Shown here: positions 1-8,138 of the stretch, one piece after another | Numbering within the stretch: position 1 is the first letter of the stretch | How the letters are laid out: each line of letters begins with the position of its first letter | Assembly (NCBI GenBank): GCA_011526095.1 | Contig: WYBA01000206.1 | Coordinates: 1-40,216, forward strand | Length of the DNA stretch: 40,216 nt | Direction of reading: 5' to 3' | From: Myxococcales bacterium | Lineage (GTDB): Bacteria > Myxococcota_A > Polyangia > Haliangiales > Haliangiaceae | Translations under genes and position numbers: made by a program | Notes under the pieces: generated by a model | What the model was told of the DNA's origin: nothing | Database searches by the model: none | The model's input: only the letters and a program-made list of their open reading frames with translations

Positions 1-2364
1 GGCGGCGAGCTCGCGCGCCGCGGCCAGCTCGCGCGCCGCGAGCGCGCGGTCGCCGTCGTGGCCGGTCGCCGCCAGCGCGAGCCCGCCGATCGCCCGGGCG
101 CGCGCCTCGAGCAGGCGGCGATCGCTCGCGCCCCACCTGTGCGCCGCCGCGACCGCGTGGGCGAGCGCGCGCCCGGGGTCGCCAGCGAGCAGCTCGACCT
201 CCGCGCGCTCGAGCTCGGCGAGCGCGACCAGCGGCGGGCGGTCACGGCCGGGCGCTTCGGCCTCGGCGGCGTCGAGGCACGCGCGGGCGCTCGCGACGTC
301 GCCGGCGAGCGCGGCGAGCCGGGCGTGGACCGCGCGCGCCCACAGCCGCGCGTGCGCCGGCGCGCGGCCGTCGGCGAGCACCGCGTCGGCGTCGGCGCGC
401 GCGGCGTCCAGCCGCCCCGCCTCGACCGCCGCGACCGCCGCGATCGCCTGGTTCTGCGTCGCGGTGGACGTCATCGCCGTGTCGCGCGCGCGCGCGGCGG
501 TGCGCTCGAGCACACGCGCCGCGCGATCGTGCGCGCCGAGCCCCATCCACGCGATCCCCAGGTAGTAGCCGGACATCAGCGCGTAGGTGTGCTCGGCGCC
601 GGCCTCGAGGTCGCGCAGGTGCGGCTCGAGCAGCGCGACGCCCTCGCGCAGCTCGCCCTCGAGCACGCGCAGCGTGCCGGTGTGGGCGCGCAGCCGCGGG
701 TCCTCCGCCGCCTCGCCGCGCAGCGCCTCGGCGAGCCGGCGCGCGCCCGCGAGATCGCCGCCCTCGGCCCGCCCGATCATCTCGAGCAGCCGCAGGCCGA
801 ACGCGCCGCCGCGCCGCGACCGCGCCGCGCACGCCGCCGCCTCGGCGAACCGCTGCTCGTAGGTCCACGCCAGCACCCGCGCGTGGCGCGCGGCGCGCCG
901 CTCGCGCGGGGTCGGCGCCGGGTGGGCGCGCCGCGCCTCGCCGAGCAGCGCGCGGGCGGCGCCGCCGTCGCCGCGCAGCGACCGCACGTTCGCGAGCTCG
1001 ACCGCGATCTGGAACCGCTCCGACGCCGACGTCGCCCGCGCCAGCGCGTCGCGCAGCGCGTCGTCGGCGCGGCGCAGCTGACCCGAGCGGACCAGCGCGG
1101 TCCCGAGCAGCCGCAGGCAGCGCGACGACGTCCGCCCGGGCGGGACGCGCGCGGCGCGCACCAGCACCGCGCGCGCCTCGGCGACCCGGGCGCGCGCCAG
1201 CAGCGTCTGCGCGCGCGCCAGATCGACGTCGAGGCGCGCCTGGGGCAGCGCGCCGCGCACCGCGTGCAGCGCGTCGAGCAGCAGGTGGCAGACGCCGCCC
1301 GCGACGAGCTCCTCGACGTGGGCCTGGTACGCGTCCCACGCCGCCTGCGGCGCGCCCGCCGCGACCAGCGCGTGGATCGCCGCGACCCGGTCGAGCGCGC
1401 CGCCCGCCGGCCGCGCGAGCAGCGCCGCGGCGACCGCGCGGTGCGCCGCGGCGACCGCGTCGCCCGGCGCGGTCGCGACCAGCCCGTCGCGGACGAGGTC
1501 GTGGACGACAGCGGCGCCGCGCTCCACGTCGAGCAGGAACCGGCGCGTCAGCTCGACGACCGCGCCGGCGTCGAGCCCGAGCTCGTCGGCGTGGAGCCGG
1601 CCGCCGCCGAGGGCGGCGACGAGCAGCGCGTCGCGCACCGCCGGCGCGAGCGTCGCGAGCTCGGCGGCCAGCGTGTCGCCGTCCCCGCCGTCCCGCGGCG
1701 CGGCGAGCGCGCGCAGCGCCCGGAACGGCGAGCCGGCGCTGCGCCGGAACAGCTCGTCGGCGTCGGGCGCCCGCGCGCCGCGCAGGTCCGCGACGCGCGC
1801 GCCGAGCTCGGCGATCTCGGCGGCGCCGAGCGGCGGCAGCCGCAGGATCGCCGGCGGCGGCGCGTCGTCGGGCAGCGCGAGGTCGACCCGCGACGTGACC
1901 AGGATCCGGCTGCGCGTGACGTGGCGCGCGAGCGCCGCGAGCAGCCGCCCGATCGCGACCGGGTCGGCGACGTGCGCGTCGTCGATCAGCACGATCGCGG
2001 GCGCGGCGTCGAGCGCGTCGATCAGCCGGGCCAGCTCGTCGCCGTCGGTGGTGCGCGCGCGGCGCTTGCCGCCGGGCGCGCCGGGCAGCGCGGCGCGCAG
2101 CCCCGCGACCAGCTCGTCGAGCCCGGCGCCGGCGCCGACGCGGCACATCCGCGCGGGCGCGCCGGCGAGCGCGCCGGCCGCGCGCAGATCGGCGGCGACC
2201 CGGTAGCACAGCTCGGTCTTGCCGATCCCCGCGACGCCGTAGACCAGGCACACCGGCTGATCGGCGACCAGCGCCGTCAGCCGCGCGCGCGCGTCGGCGC
2301 GACCGACGAAGGTCGGGATCGGCTGCGGCAGCGCGGCGGCGGGCATGACCGGCGGCGCGAGCAT
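1..2364 (-). CDS. STAND-type AAA ATPase with C-terminal helical (TPR-like) repeats, C-terminus outside window
   Basis: At least 788 residues are open to the left edge, so the C-terminus is missing. The N-terminus has a P-loop GVAGIGKT (about residues 43-50), a Walker B stretch ending IVLIDDAH (about 123-130) and a following RILVTSR sensor segment. This is the pattern of signal-transduction ATPases of the MalT/AfsR/LuxR-regulator type. From about residue 300 on, the protein is Ala/Leu/Arg-rich helical sequence that reads like degenerate TPRs. The ATG at 2364 is the only start possible, because an in-frame TAG lies 36 bases upstream with no other start between. No DNA-binding domain is visible; one could sit in the missing C-terminus. 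Larger open frames on either strand over this stretch are G+C artefacts lacking these motifs. Role (regulator or signalling hub) is inferred. Confidence 0.8.
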   Translation of the reverse strand, partial: MLAPPVMPAAALPQPIPTFVGRADARARLTALVADQPVCLVYGVAGIGKTELCYRVAADLRAAGALAGAPARMCRVGAGAGLDELVAGLRAALPGAPGGKRRARTTDGDELARLIDALDAAPAIVLIDDAHVADPVAIGRLLAALARHVTRSRILVTSRVDLALPDDAPPPAILRLPPLGAAEIAELGARVADLRGARAPDADELFRRSAGSPFRALRALAAPRDGGDGDTLAAELATLAPAVRDALLVAALGGGRLHADELGLDAGAVVELTRRFLLDVERGAAVVHDLVRDGLVATAPGDAVAAAHRAVAAALLARPAGGALDRVAAIHALVAAGAPQAAWDAYQAHVEELVAGGVCHLLLDALHAVRGALPQARLDVDLARAQTLLARARVAEARAVLVRAARVPPGRTSSRCLRLLGTALVRSGQLRRADDALRDALARATSASERFQIAVELANVRSLRGDGGAARALLGEARRAHPAPTPRERRAARHARVLAWTYEQRFAEAAACAARSRRGGAFGLRLLEMIGRAEGGDLAGARRLAEALRGEAAEDPRLRAHTGTLRVLEGELREGVALLEPHLRDLEAGAEHTYALMSGYYLGIAWMGLGAHDRAARVLERTAARARDTAMTSTATQNQAIAAVAAVEAGRLDAARADADAVLADGRAPAHARLWARAVHARLAALAGDVASARACLDAAEAEAPGRDRPPLVALAELERAEVELLAGDPGRALAHAVAAAHRWGASDRRLLEARARAIGGLALAATGHDGDRALAARELAAARELAA

Positions 2365-2404
2365 CGCGCGCGCGCGCCGCGGGCCACGCGCGACGAGCTA
2401 ACAA

Positions 2405-2850
2405 CCGCTCACGCCGGCGCGCGGCCCTCTCTCACCCCGGCAGCGTCGCCGCGAACTCGGCCTCGCCACGATCGACCGCGCCGCGCCAGCGCCCCAGCCT
2501 TGTCGCGACCCGGCCCACCCCACAGCCCGATGTCGTCGAACAGCGAGTTGATGACCGAAATCGCGAGCCGCGTCAGGCAACAGCGACCGACCACGCCAAG
2601 GGGGCCGTCACCGGCGCCGCAACGGCGCGCCTCGGGTTCTTCGCCGAGGCCAAGTCTCGTGATGCAGCCCAATGAGCGCGTCCGTAGACGCGCGCATGAG
2701 CCCGCCCCGCGGAAGGGTTTCGCAATGACCTCGGACACGGTAGCGTCATGAAGGATCCCGATTTCATGGCGGGAACTCGTGCATCATTCTTTGCCAGTAC
2801 GCCGCGAGTGCTGGGCGCGCTAGCCTGCGCGCCCGACTGGGAGGCGCCCC
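2405..2850. other. Intergenic stretch without a recognisable gene
   Basis: These 446 bases separate the leftward ATPase gene from the rightward 302-aa gene. Base composition becomes visibly less G+C-rich from about 2520 on, marking the left border of a compositionally distinct patch that runs to about 4250. Short open frames here have no codon bias, no ribosome site and no recognisable motif. A TAGCCT hexamer at 2821-2826 could be a -10 element for the next gene. Confidence 0.5.
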
Positions 2851-3759
2851 ATGACCACGAAATACCAAGTACATCTCGACGGCGTCCATGCCCTGGATCT
2901 GTCGCTCGGCGTGCTTCGTGACCTGGCGGACCTCCTTGTCGATGGCGCGGGTCGAGCGGCGCGTCTCGCGGCCGAAGGCAGGAGCACCGCACGCGGAACG
3001 GCTCCAGTGTGGCTCGGTGAGTCGAGCGACATTCGCATGGTCGGCCTGCGCGAAGGTTCCCTCGCCATGGACGTCACTGCTCGTCCGCTCTCAGAGTTGG
3101 CGCCGAGCATCTTCGCTGCCACCGCAGAGGGCGCAGCACCCGTGCCACCCGGCGAGACTGCGTTCGACTTGCTTATGAAGGCGGTGGACGACGCTCTCCT
3201 TGGGAGGCGGGACAGCGATCGCCTCGATTACGGAATGCTTCAGACCCTAGTGAAGTCGAGGTCGGTCTTCGGGAGAGGTGCAACCCGCCTTCGAATTTCG
3301 CGCTACGGCGGCGGATCCGTGGAGTTCACGGAGAACGAGGTCTCGACGTTCCAGAAGCTCGCGAGCGAGACACCGGCGCCGAAAGTGGATCGAATCGTCG
3401 GGATCCTCGACTCGCTCACAATGAGCACGCGAACGACGGTCCTGAAGCTCAGTGACGGGCTCGCGTTGAGGGGCAACGTCGGACCGAACGTCGATCTCGG
3501 GCTGGTGAAGGGCCTCCTCGGCGCCGAGGTGGTCGCCGAAGGCATGGTCGCCTTCCGTCCGTCAACGCGACCGCAGCGAATCGAGATCGATCACATTGAA
3601 GCGGCGACGCCCCGGGACGTAGTGTGGAAACGGACGCCGAGGGGAGAACTGGGACAGCAGCTTGCCCTCCCCGTGGAGGATCTCTCGTCGTACTTCGGCC
3701 AGTGGCCAGGCGAAGAGAATGATGAACAAGTGTTCGCTGCGCTCAAAGAACTCGCGTGA
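2851..3759 (+). CDS. Unknown 302-aa protein coupled to a PIN-domain toxin (putative antitoxin or partner)
   Basis: I do not recognise a named domain. The protein mixes predicted strands and helices. It starts with a Tyr-Gln-Val-His-Leu-Asp-Gly-type strand segment and contains an Arg-rich segment around residue 45 (EGRSTARG). It has no signal peptide or membrane segment, so it should be cytoplasmic. The ATG is supported by a GGGAGG ribosome site seven bases upstream. The stop overlaps the GTG start of the PIN gene (GTGA, four bases), so the two are almost certainly co-translated. Codon use is less G/C-extreme than neighbouring genes, suggesting transfer. Gene order (partner first, PIN nuclease second) is that of type II toxin-antitoxin modules, but the protein is three to four times longer than usual VapB-type antitoxins. 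The antitoxin role is inferred from position only. Confidence 0.8.
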   Translation: MTTKYQVHLDGVHALDLSLGVLRDLADLLVDGAGRAARLAAEGRSTARGTAPVWLGESSDIRMVGLREGSLAMDVTARPLSELAPSIFAATAEGAAPVPPGETAFDLLMKAVDDALLGRRDSDRLDYGMLQTLVKSRSVFGRGATRLRISRYGGGSVEFTENEVSTFQKLASETPAPKVDRIVGILDSLTMSTRTTVLKLSDGLALRGNVGPNVDLGLVKGLLGAEVVAEGMVAFRPSTRPQRIEIDHIEAATPRDVVWKRTPRGELGQQLALPVEDLSSYFGQWPGEENDEQVFAALKELA

Positions 3760-4199
3760 AGCTCGCGGGCGAACAACTCGTGCTCGACACGAATATCCTC
3801 CTGCACTTGCTGCGCGGCAGGAAGGCGGCCGAGGTGATCGAGCGCGAGTACAAGGTCAGCGGCCGGAACCCTCGCGCGCTCATCTCGGCCGTGACCAAGG
3901 GTGAGCTCAAGGCGCTCGGTTACAAGTTCAACTGGGCCGCGAAGCAGCACGAGCGACTGGACGCGATGCTGACGGGACTGCCCGCAGTCGACATCTCTCA
4001 CAGAGTGATTTGGAACGCCTACGCTGAGACCGATCTGTCCAGCACGGCGCTCGGGATCAAGATGGGGAAGAACGACCTCTGGATCGCTGCGACCACGCTC
4101 GTCGTGGAGGGTGTGCTGCTGACGACGGACGGTGACTTCGATCATCTGGGCCCGACCGGCGTGAGAGTCGAACGAGTCTTGGAGGCCCAGCTCAAGTAG
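3756..4199 (+). CDS. PIN-domain ribonuclease, VapC-like toxin
   Basis: The protein has 147 residues, typical for VapC. The four acidic residues of a PIN active site are visible: Asp11 in VLDTNILLHLL, Glu50 in TKGELKA, Asp107 in GKNDLWIAATT and Asp125/127 in TTDGDFDHL. PIN toxins are Mg-dependent endoribonucleases that usually cleave tRNA or rRNA. The start is a GTG that overlaps the TGA of the upstream gene, so expression depends on its translation. All catalytic acids are present, so the nuclease is probably active. It lies in the same compositionally distinct patch as its partner. A housekeeping PIN nuclease is less likely because of the coupled arrangement. Confidence 0.88.
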   Translation: MKLAGEQLVLDTNILLHLLRGRKAAEVIEREYKVSGRNPRALISAVTKGELKALGYKFNWAAKQHERLDAMLTGLPAVDISHRVIWNAYAETDLSSTALGIKMGKNDLWIAATTLVVEGVLLTTDGDFDHLGPTGVRVERVLEAQLK

Positions 4200-4257
4200 C
4201 CGCTGATCGGCCACGTAGGATTCCGCGGGTCGGGACAGACCCACGCCGGACCTGCGC

Positions 4258-4662
4258 TCAGCTCACCGCGTCCATCGCGAGCGCGAGGTGCGCGAGCAGC
4301 TTCTTGGCCTCGTCGTTCTCGACGTTGCTGACGATGAAGTCCGACAGCGACGGCTGGCGTCGGGACAGCAGGCCCAGCGGGTCGTCGCACGCCGCGATGT
4401 CGAGGTCCTCGTAGGACATCGAGCGGATCACCCGGCCGTTGCGCGCGCGCTGGAAGCACTGCGCGAGGATCGCGGCGTGGAAGATCACGCCGACGATGTG
4501 CTCGGCGCCGCCGAGCTCGCGCTCGTGGGCGCTGACGTACTGCGCCGCGGGGGTCTGGCTCTGGACGAAGCCGCCGACGAGGATCGCCGAGTAGTCGGGG
4601 TCGTTCATCTTGCGGGACGCCTCGGCCACGACCTCGGTGACCAGCTTGTCGTCGAGCTTCAT
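4258..4662 (-). CDS. Unknown 134-aa cytoplasmic protein coupled to C_GCAxxG_C_C-like protein
   Basis: I do not recognise the family. The sequence has balanced charge, no signal peptide and no clear membrane segment. It has a central hydrophobic helix around VGVIFHAAILAQCF and an acidic stretch near its end (VSNVENDEAKK). The ATG at 4662 overlaps the TGA of the upstream gene (ATGA), so the two genes form one translationally coupled unit. A longer open frame reaching 4986 exists, but its N-terminal part is Arg/Ala-rich antisense-type noise covering the neighbouring gene. Two cysteines are present, in the segments ILAQCF and IAACDD. Confidence 0.8.
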   Translation of the reverse strand: MKLDDKLVTEVVAEASRKMNDPDYSAILVGGFVQSQTPAAQYVSAHERELGGAEHIVGVIFHAAILAQCFQRARNGRVIRSMSYEDLDIAACDDPLGLLSRRQPSLSDFIVSNVENDEAKKLLAHLALAMDAVS

Positions 4663-5204
4663 CGAGCCACCTCGGGTACGACCTGCGTGACGGGCGGGCG
4701 CTGCGCGGCCGGCGCGAACCGGACCAGCGCCTCGGCGGTGATCGCCGCCACCTCGGCGGCGAGCGCGGTGCAGAACGCCATGCGCCGCGGCCCGGTGAAC
4801 TCGCCCAGCGGGCGCGTGAGGTTGTTGCACACGATGTCGGGCGCGCCGCCGCGGTCGATCCGCGCCTGCGCCTGCGCCTGGTACCAGGTGATCGCCGCGC
4901 GCAGCGCGTCGGTCACCTTGCCGGTCGGGTCGGGGTCGCCGAGCAGCTCGCCCAGGACGTGCTCGCCCGCACGGATCGCGCCGCACGCGCCCTCGCCCGT
5001 GATGCCGCCGCGGCGCAGCGCCTGGTACGGCCGCGTCGGCAGCCCGAACGTCTCGGCGAGCGCGATCCCGCAGCTGCGGTGCGGCACCTGGCGGCCCTCG
5101 TAGAGGATGAATGCGGTGCGGCGGGCGTCGTCCACGTAGCTGCGCTCCGCATCATCGAGCGTCCGGGACCCCGCCGGCTCGCCGTCCGTCCTGGACTCGG
5201 CCAT
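4659..5204 (-). CDS. C_GCAxxG_C_C-like putative redox protein
   Basis: The protein has 181 residues. Four well-spaced cysteines (45, 74, 126, 145) include one in GEGACGAIRAG, which resembles the CGA-x-x-G core of the C_GCAxxG_C_C family. That family comprises small proteins thought to bind a metal cluster or act in redox chemistry; its biochemical role is not settled. No signal peptide is seen, so it is probably cytoplasmic. The ATG at 5204 has no ribosome site. Instead a TAGCAT hexamer lies six bases upstream, fitting a leaderless mRNA. It heads a two-gene unit with the 134-aa protein. Family assignment is moderate because the flanking sequence is divergent. Confidence 0.72.
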   Translation of the reverse strand: MAESRTDGEPAGSRTLDDAERSYVDDARRTAFILYEGRQVPHRSCGIALAETFGLPTRPYQALRRGGITGEGACGAIRAGEHVLGELLGDPDPTGKVTDALRAAITWYQAQAQARIDRGGAPDIVCNNLTRPLGEFTGPRRMAFCTALAAEVAAITAEALVRFAPAAQRPPVTQVVPEVAR

Positions 5205-5210
5205 GTCAGG

Positions 5211-7034
5211 ATGCTACTGCGAGGGTCGGGCCCCCGTCGAGGCACCCCGTTGGCAGACCCGCACGACACGCCCGCGCCGGACCGGGATCCGGATCAGGCG
5301 CCGGGCCACGAGCCCGGCGACAGGCCAGCCGCTGGCGCGCGGGGGCCGCTGATCGGGCTGGGCGTGTCGATCCTCGCGCACGCCGCGCTCGCGCTCGCGT
5401 GGTGGCTCGGCGCGAGCCACGCGCCCGAGGCCGGCGGCGACGATCCGTTCGCGCAGCCCACCGTCGACGTCGAGGTCGCGCCCGCCGCGCCGGCGGCGGA
5501 GGTGCTCCCCGCCGAGGACAGCGTGATCATCAGCGACCTGGTGACGCTGCCGCCGCCGGCGCCGCCCGAGCCGGCGCCGCCCGAGGTGCCCGCGCCACCG
5601 CCGCCCGAGCCTCCGGAACCTGTCGACGACACCGGCGATCGCGTCGTCGATGCGGGCGTCCCCGACGCGCCGCCGCCGCGCGACGCCGGCGCCGAGCCGG
5701 TCGACGCCGGCGAGGTGCTCGCGTCTGCGGGCGAGGCCGCGGCGCACGGCGACGCGGGCGTCGGCGACGCCGGCGCCGAGGCGGTGGCGTCGCGCGACGT
5801 CGCCACCGGGGCCGGCGCCCTCGACGAGGATCGCCCCGAGCCGAGCGTCCCGTCCGACACGTTCGGCGACGAGCCGCGCGCGCCGGGCGCCGACGCCGCC
5901 ACCGACGGCGGCGTCGACGAGCCGACCGCCGCGGCGAGCGCCGGCACCGCCGCCAACCTGCTCGCCTACTTCCCGGCCAAGCACCTGGTCACGGTGCTCG
6001 TCCGGTTCGACCGGCTGCGCGGCACCGAGTGGGTGCGCTACGGCGAGGACGCGCTGCGCGTCATGCCCGACCACGAGACGCTGCTCGGCGACACCAAGAC
6101 GCCGCTGTCCGAGCTGGTCGACGTGTTCGCGGTGTCGACCCCGCGCCCGAACGACGTCGCGTCGACGGTGCTGGTGCTCGACGCCCGGATGCCGCCGGCC
6201 GAGCTGCGAGACTTCCTCGACGAGCCCGGCGCGCCGGTGACGTGGTCGCGCGTCGCCGGCGGCGTGCTCGGCACGCGCGGCGAGGGCAAGCGCACGTTCC
6301 CCGGCGATCCGCGCGTGTTCGTCGCGCCGGACGACCAGTGGCTGGTGCTGGCGCAGCCGCGCGACCTCGGCGGGATGCTCGCGCCGGTCGACGGCGAGCT
6401 CGACGGCGCGACCGCGGATCCGGCGGTGGTTCCGCCGTGGGTCCAGCGGCTCGGCCAGCTCCGCGCCGAGTCCGGCGAGCCCGACGGGCCGGTGATCATG
6501 ATGACGATGGCCCCGCGCGCGACGTCGTGGGACATCCCGGACCTCGGGCTCGGCGTCACCGAGCTCGCGGCGCCGCGGCGGATCACGCTGTCGCTGCTGT
6601 ACGACCCCGCCGGGTTCGTGCTCAAGGGCAACCTGCTGTTCGCCGACGACGCCACGGCGGAGACGTTCGTCGCGGCGATCGAGGGCGCGCGCGCGACGGC
6701 GCTCGACACCGCGGCGTTCAAGATCCCGCTCAAGCGCGCCAACGCGTACAACGCGCTCGCCGGGCTGACGCTGACCCGCACCGGGCGCCGCGTGGCCTAC
6801 GCGACGTCGATCAGCATCGCGGACGCGCGGAAGCTGCTGGCGGCGGGCGCAGACCTGGTGGAGGCGTACTTCGAGGCGAAGGCGGCGGAGCTGGAGGAGG
6901 CGGAGCGGAAGAAGGCGGAAAAGGAGAAGGCGAAGGAGAGGGAGAAGGCGAAGAAGAAGACGGGCACGGGCACGGGCACGGGCACGGGCACGGGCACGGG
7001 CACGGGTGCCGGCGGCGGGAAAGACCCGAAGTAG
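5211..7034 (+). CDS. TonB-like Pro/Ala-rich membrane-anchored protein with Lys/Glu coil and Thr-Gly repeat tail
   Basis: About 607 residues from ATG 5211. A TTG at 5250 with GAGG eight bases upstream is an alternative start. Layout: a short cytoplasmic N-terminus, one membrane helix (LGVSILAHAALALAWWLGA), and a long Pro/Asp/Ala-rich extension like the periplasmic spacer of TonB. A folded domain of about 330 residues starts near NLLAYFPAKHLV. It is followed by a charged Glu/Lys coiled coil and a tail of eight Thr-Gly pairs. The folded domain is not one I can name; similar large proteins of unknown function are common in myxobacteria. The Thr-Gly tail is encoded by a perfect hexanucleotide repeat. 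The next gene starts within about 25 bases and is probably co-transcribed. Confidence 0.8.
   Translation: MLLRGSGPRRGTPLADPHDTPAPDRDPDQAPGHEPGDRPAAGARGPLIGLGVSILAHAALALAWWLGASHAPEAGGDDPFAQPTVDVEVAPAAPAAEVLPAEDSVIISDLVTLPPPAPPEPAPPEVPAPPPPEPPEPVDDTGDRVVDAGVPDAPPPRDAGAEPVDAGEVLASAGEAAAHGDAGVGDAGAEAVASRDVATGAGALDEDRPEPSVPSDTFGDEPRAPGADAATDGGVDEPTAAASAGTAANLLAYFPAKHLVTVLVRFDRLRGTEWVRYGEDALRVMPDHETLLGDTKTPLSELVDVFAVSTPRPNDVASTVLVLDARMPPAELRDFLDEPGAPVTWSRVAGGVLGTRGEGKRTFPGDPRVFVAPDDQWLVLAQPRDLGGMLAPVDGELDGATADPAVVPPWVQRLGQLRAESGEPDGPVIMMTMAPRATSWDIPDLGLGVTELAAPRRITLSLLYDPAGFVLKGNLLFADDATAETFVAAIEGARATALDTAAFKIPLKRANAYNALAGLTLTRTGRRVAYATSISIADARKLLAAGADLVEAYFEAKAAELEEAERKKAEKEKAKEREKAKKKTGTGTGTGTGTGTGTGAGGGKDPK
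6960..7007 (+). repeat. In-frame hexanucleotide microsatellite (ACGGGY) x8
   Basis: Eight head-to-tail copies of ACGGGC (the last is ACGGGT) encode eight Thr-Gly pairs at the C-terminus of the TonB-like protein. Because the unit is six bases, slippage would change protein length by two residues without a frameshift. Confidence 0.97.
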
Positions 7035-7058
7035 TTGAAGCGCCCCGGGCGGCGCGTC

Positions 7059-8135
7059 ATGCTCGCTCCGATGCGAGCCGCGCTCCACGCCGCGACCTAC
7101 GCCGCGATCCTCGGGCTGGCGTGCGGCGGCAACGCGCCGAAGTCGCGCCCCCTGCCCAAGGCCGGCGACGCCAACGACGACGGCTCGGGCGTTCTCGCGC
7201 GCGCCTCGCGCCAGTTCCTGACCTCGACCGACGAGAGCGGCTTCGAGCCCGAAGTCACGGCCACCGCCGGCGGCTACGGCTACGAGGGCGGCTACTACGG
7301 CTACGGCTACGGCAGCGGCCACACCTACGGCGGGTTCGGCGGCGACGCCTACGGCGGGTCCGGCTACGGCGGCACGCTCTACGGCGGCTACCAGATCCCC
7401 TACGCGGCGTACACGCCGCCGCGCACGCCGGACTACACGATCAACTACAACACCGCGGCGGAGGGCGGCGCGGTGGTCGGCGCGGTGCGGTGGCCGAAGC
7501 CGCCGGCGCACGACGCGCGGCTCGCCGTCGCCGGCTGCGGCACGGCCGACAACCCCAGCGTCGTCGTCGGCGACAAGGGCGCGGCCGTCGGCGCGGTCGT
7601 GTACCTCGAGGGCGTCAAGAGCGGGCGCGCGTGGATCGCCGCGACCTACGGCCGCCAGGCCAGCGTCGGCGGCGTGATCGAGGTGCAGGGCTGCGCGATC
7701 GGGCCCCGCGTCCAGCTCCACGGGCCCCTGCCCGGCCAGATCCAGGTCCACAACCTCGGCGGGCAGCCAGTGCGCGTCGTCGGCGAGCGCCCCGCCGACG
7801 GGACGTTCCAGCGGCTCGACGGCAAGGTCGAGGTCGGCGGCAGCCGGCTGTTCGGCGTGTCCACCCCGGGGTTCACCCGGTTCGCCGACGACGCCGGCAC
7901 GATGCCGCCGGCGTGGGTGATCAGCCAGGACCACCCGTACTACACGCTGACCGACGCCGAGGGCCGGTTCCGCCTCGATGACGTCGTGCCGGGCGACTAC
8001 ACGCTCGTCGTCTGGCACCCGCCGGTCGTCACCACGATCAAGGACGGGGCCGCCGTGTACGGCGACCCCGTCGTCGTTCGCAAGAAGGTGACGGTCAAGA
8101 AGACCGCGGCGACCAAGGTCGCCGTCGAGCTGTGA
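7059..8135 (+). CDS. Lipoprotein with Gly/Tyr-rich segment and carboxypeptidase-regulatory-like domain
   Basis: The protein has 358 residues from ATG 7059; TTG 7035 or ATG 7071 are possible. The N-terminus ends in a lipobox (LGLAC, Cys22), so export and lipidation are expected. Residues about 65-110 are a low-complexity Gly/Tyr run with repeated GYG and YGG. After that comes a beta-rich region. Its C-terminal part (TDAEGRFRLDDVVPGDYTLV) has the look of a carboxypeptidase regulatory-like or cupredoxin-like fold, as in methylamine-utilisation-type proteins. The following gene is convergent and its stop is only three bases away. Function is unknown; a surface or periplasmic structural role is inferred. 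Confidence 0.82.
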   Translation: MLAPMRAALHAATYAAILGLACGGNAPKSRPLPKAGDANDDGSGVLARASRQFLTSTDESGFEPEVTATAGGYGYEGGYYGYGYGSGHTYGGFGGDAYGGSGYGGTLYGGYQIPYAAYTPPRTPDYTINYNTAAEGGAVVGAVRWPKPPAHDARLAVAGCGTADNPSVVVGDKGAAVGAVVYLEGVKSGRAWIAATYGRQASVGGVIEVQGCAIGPRVQLHGPLPGQIQVHNLGGQPVRVVGERPADGTFQRLDGKVEVGGSRLFGVSTPGFTRFADDAGTMPPAWVISQDHPYYTLTDAEGRFRLDDVVPGDYTLVVWHPPVVTTIKDGAAVYGDPVVVRKKVTVKKTAATKVAVEL

Positions 8136-8138
8136 CGG

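Noticed and set aside
2409..2738. Small minus-strand open frame in the gap before the PIN module
   Set aside because: No ribosome site, no codon bias and no motif; overlaps other equally poor frames.
58..2751. 897-codon open frame on the plus strand and a 720-codon frame on the minus strand (242-2404)
   Set aside because: Both are Arg/Ala/Pro-rich mirror frames typical of very high G+C DNA. The minus-strand frame starting at ATG 2364 shows the P-loop and Walker B motifs and normal codon bias.
5214..8018. 934-codon antisense open frame
   Set aside because: It lies opposite the TonB-like and Gly/Tyr-rich genes, is Arg/Val/Ala noise, and has no recognisable motif or ribosome site.
8136..8138. 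Missing terminator between the convergent genes ending at 8135 and 8139
   Set aside because: Only three bases separate the stops. A terminator would have to lie inside coding sequence and I could not identify a convincing one.
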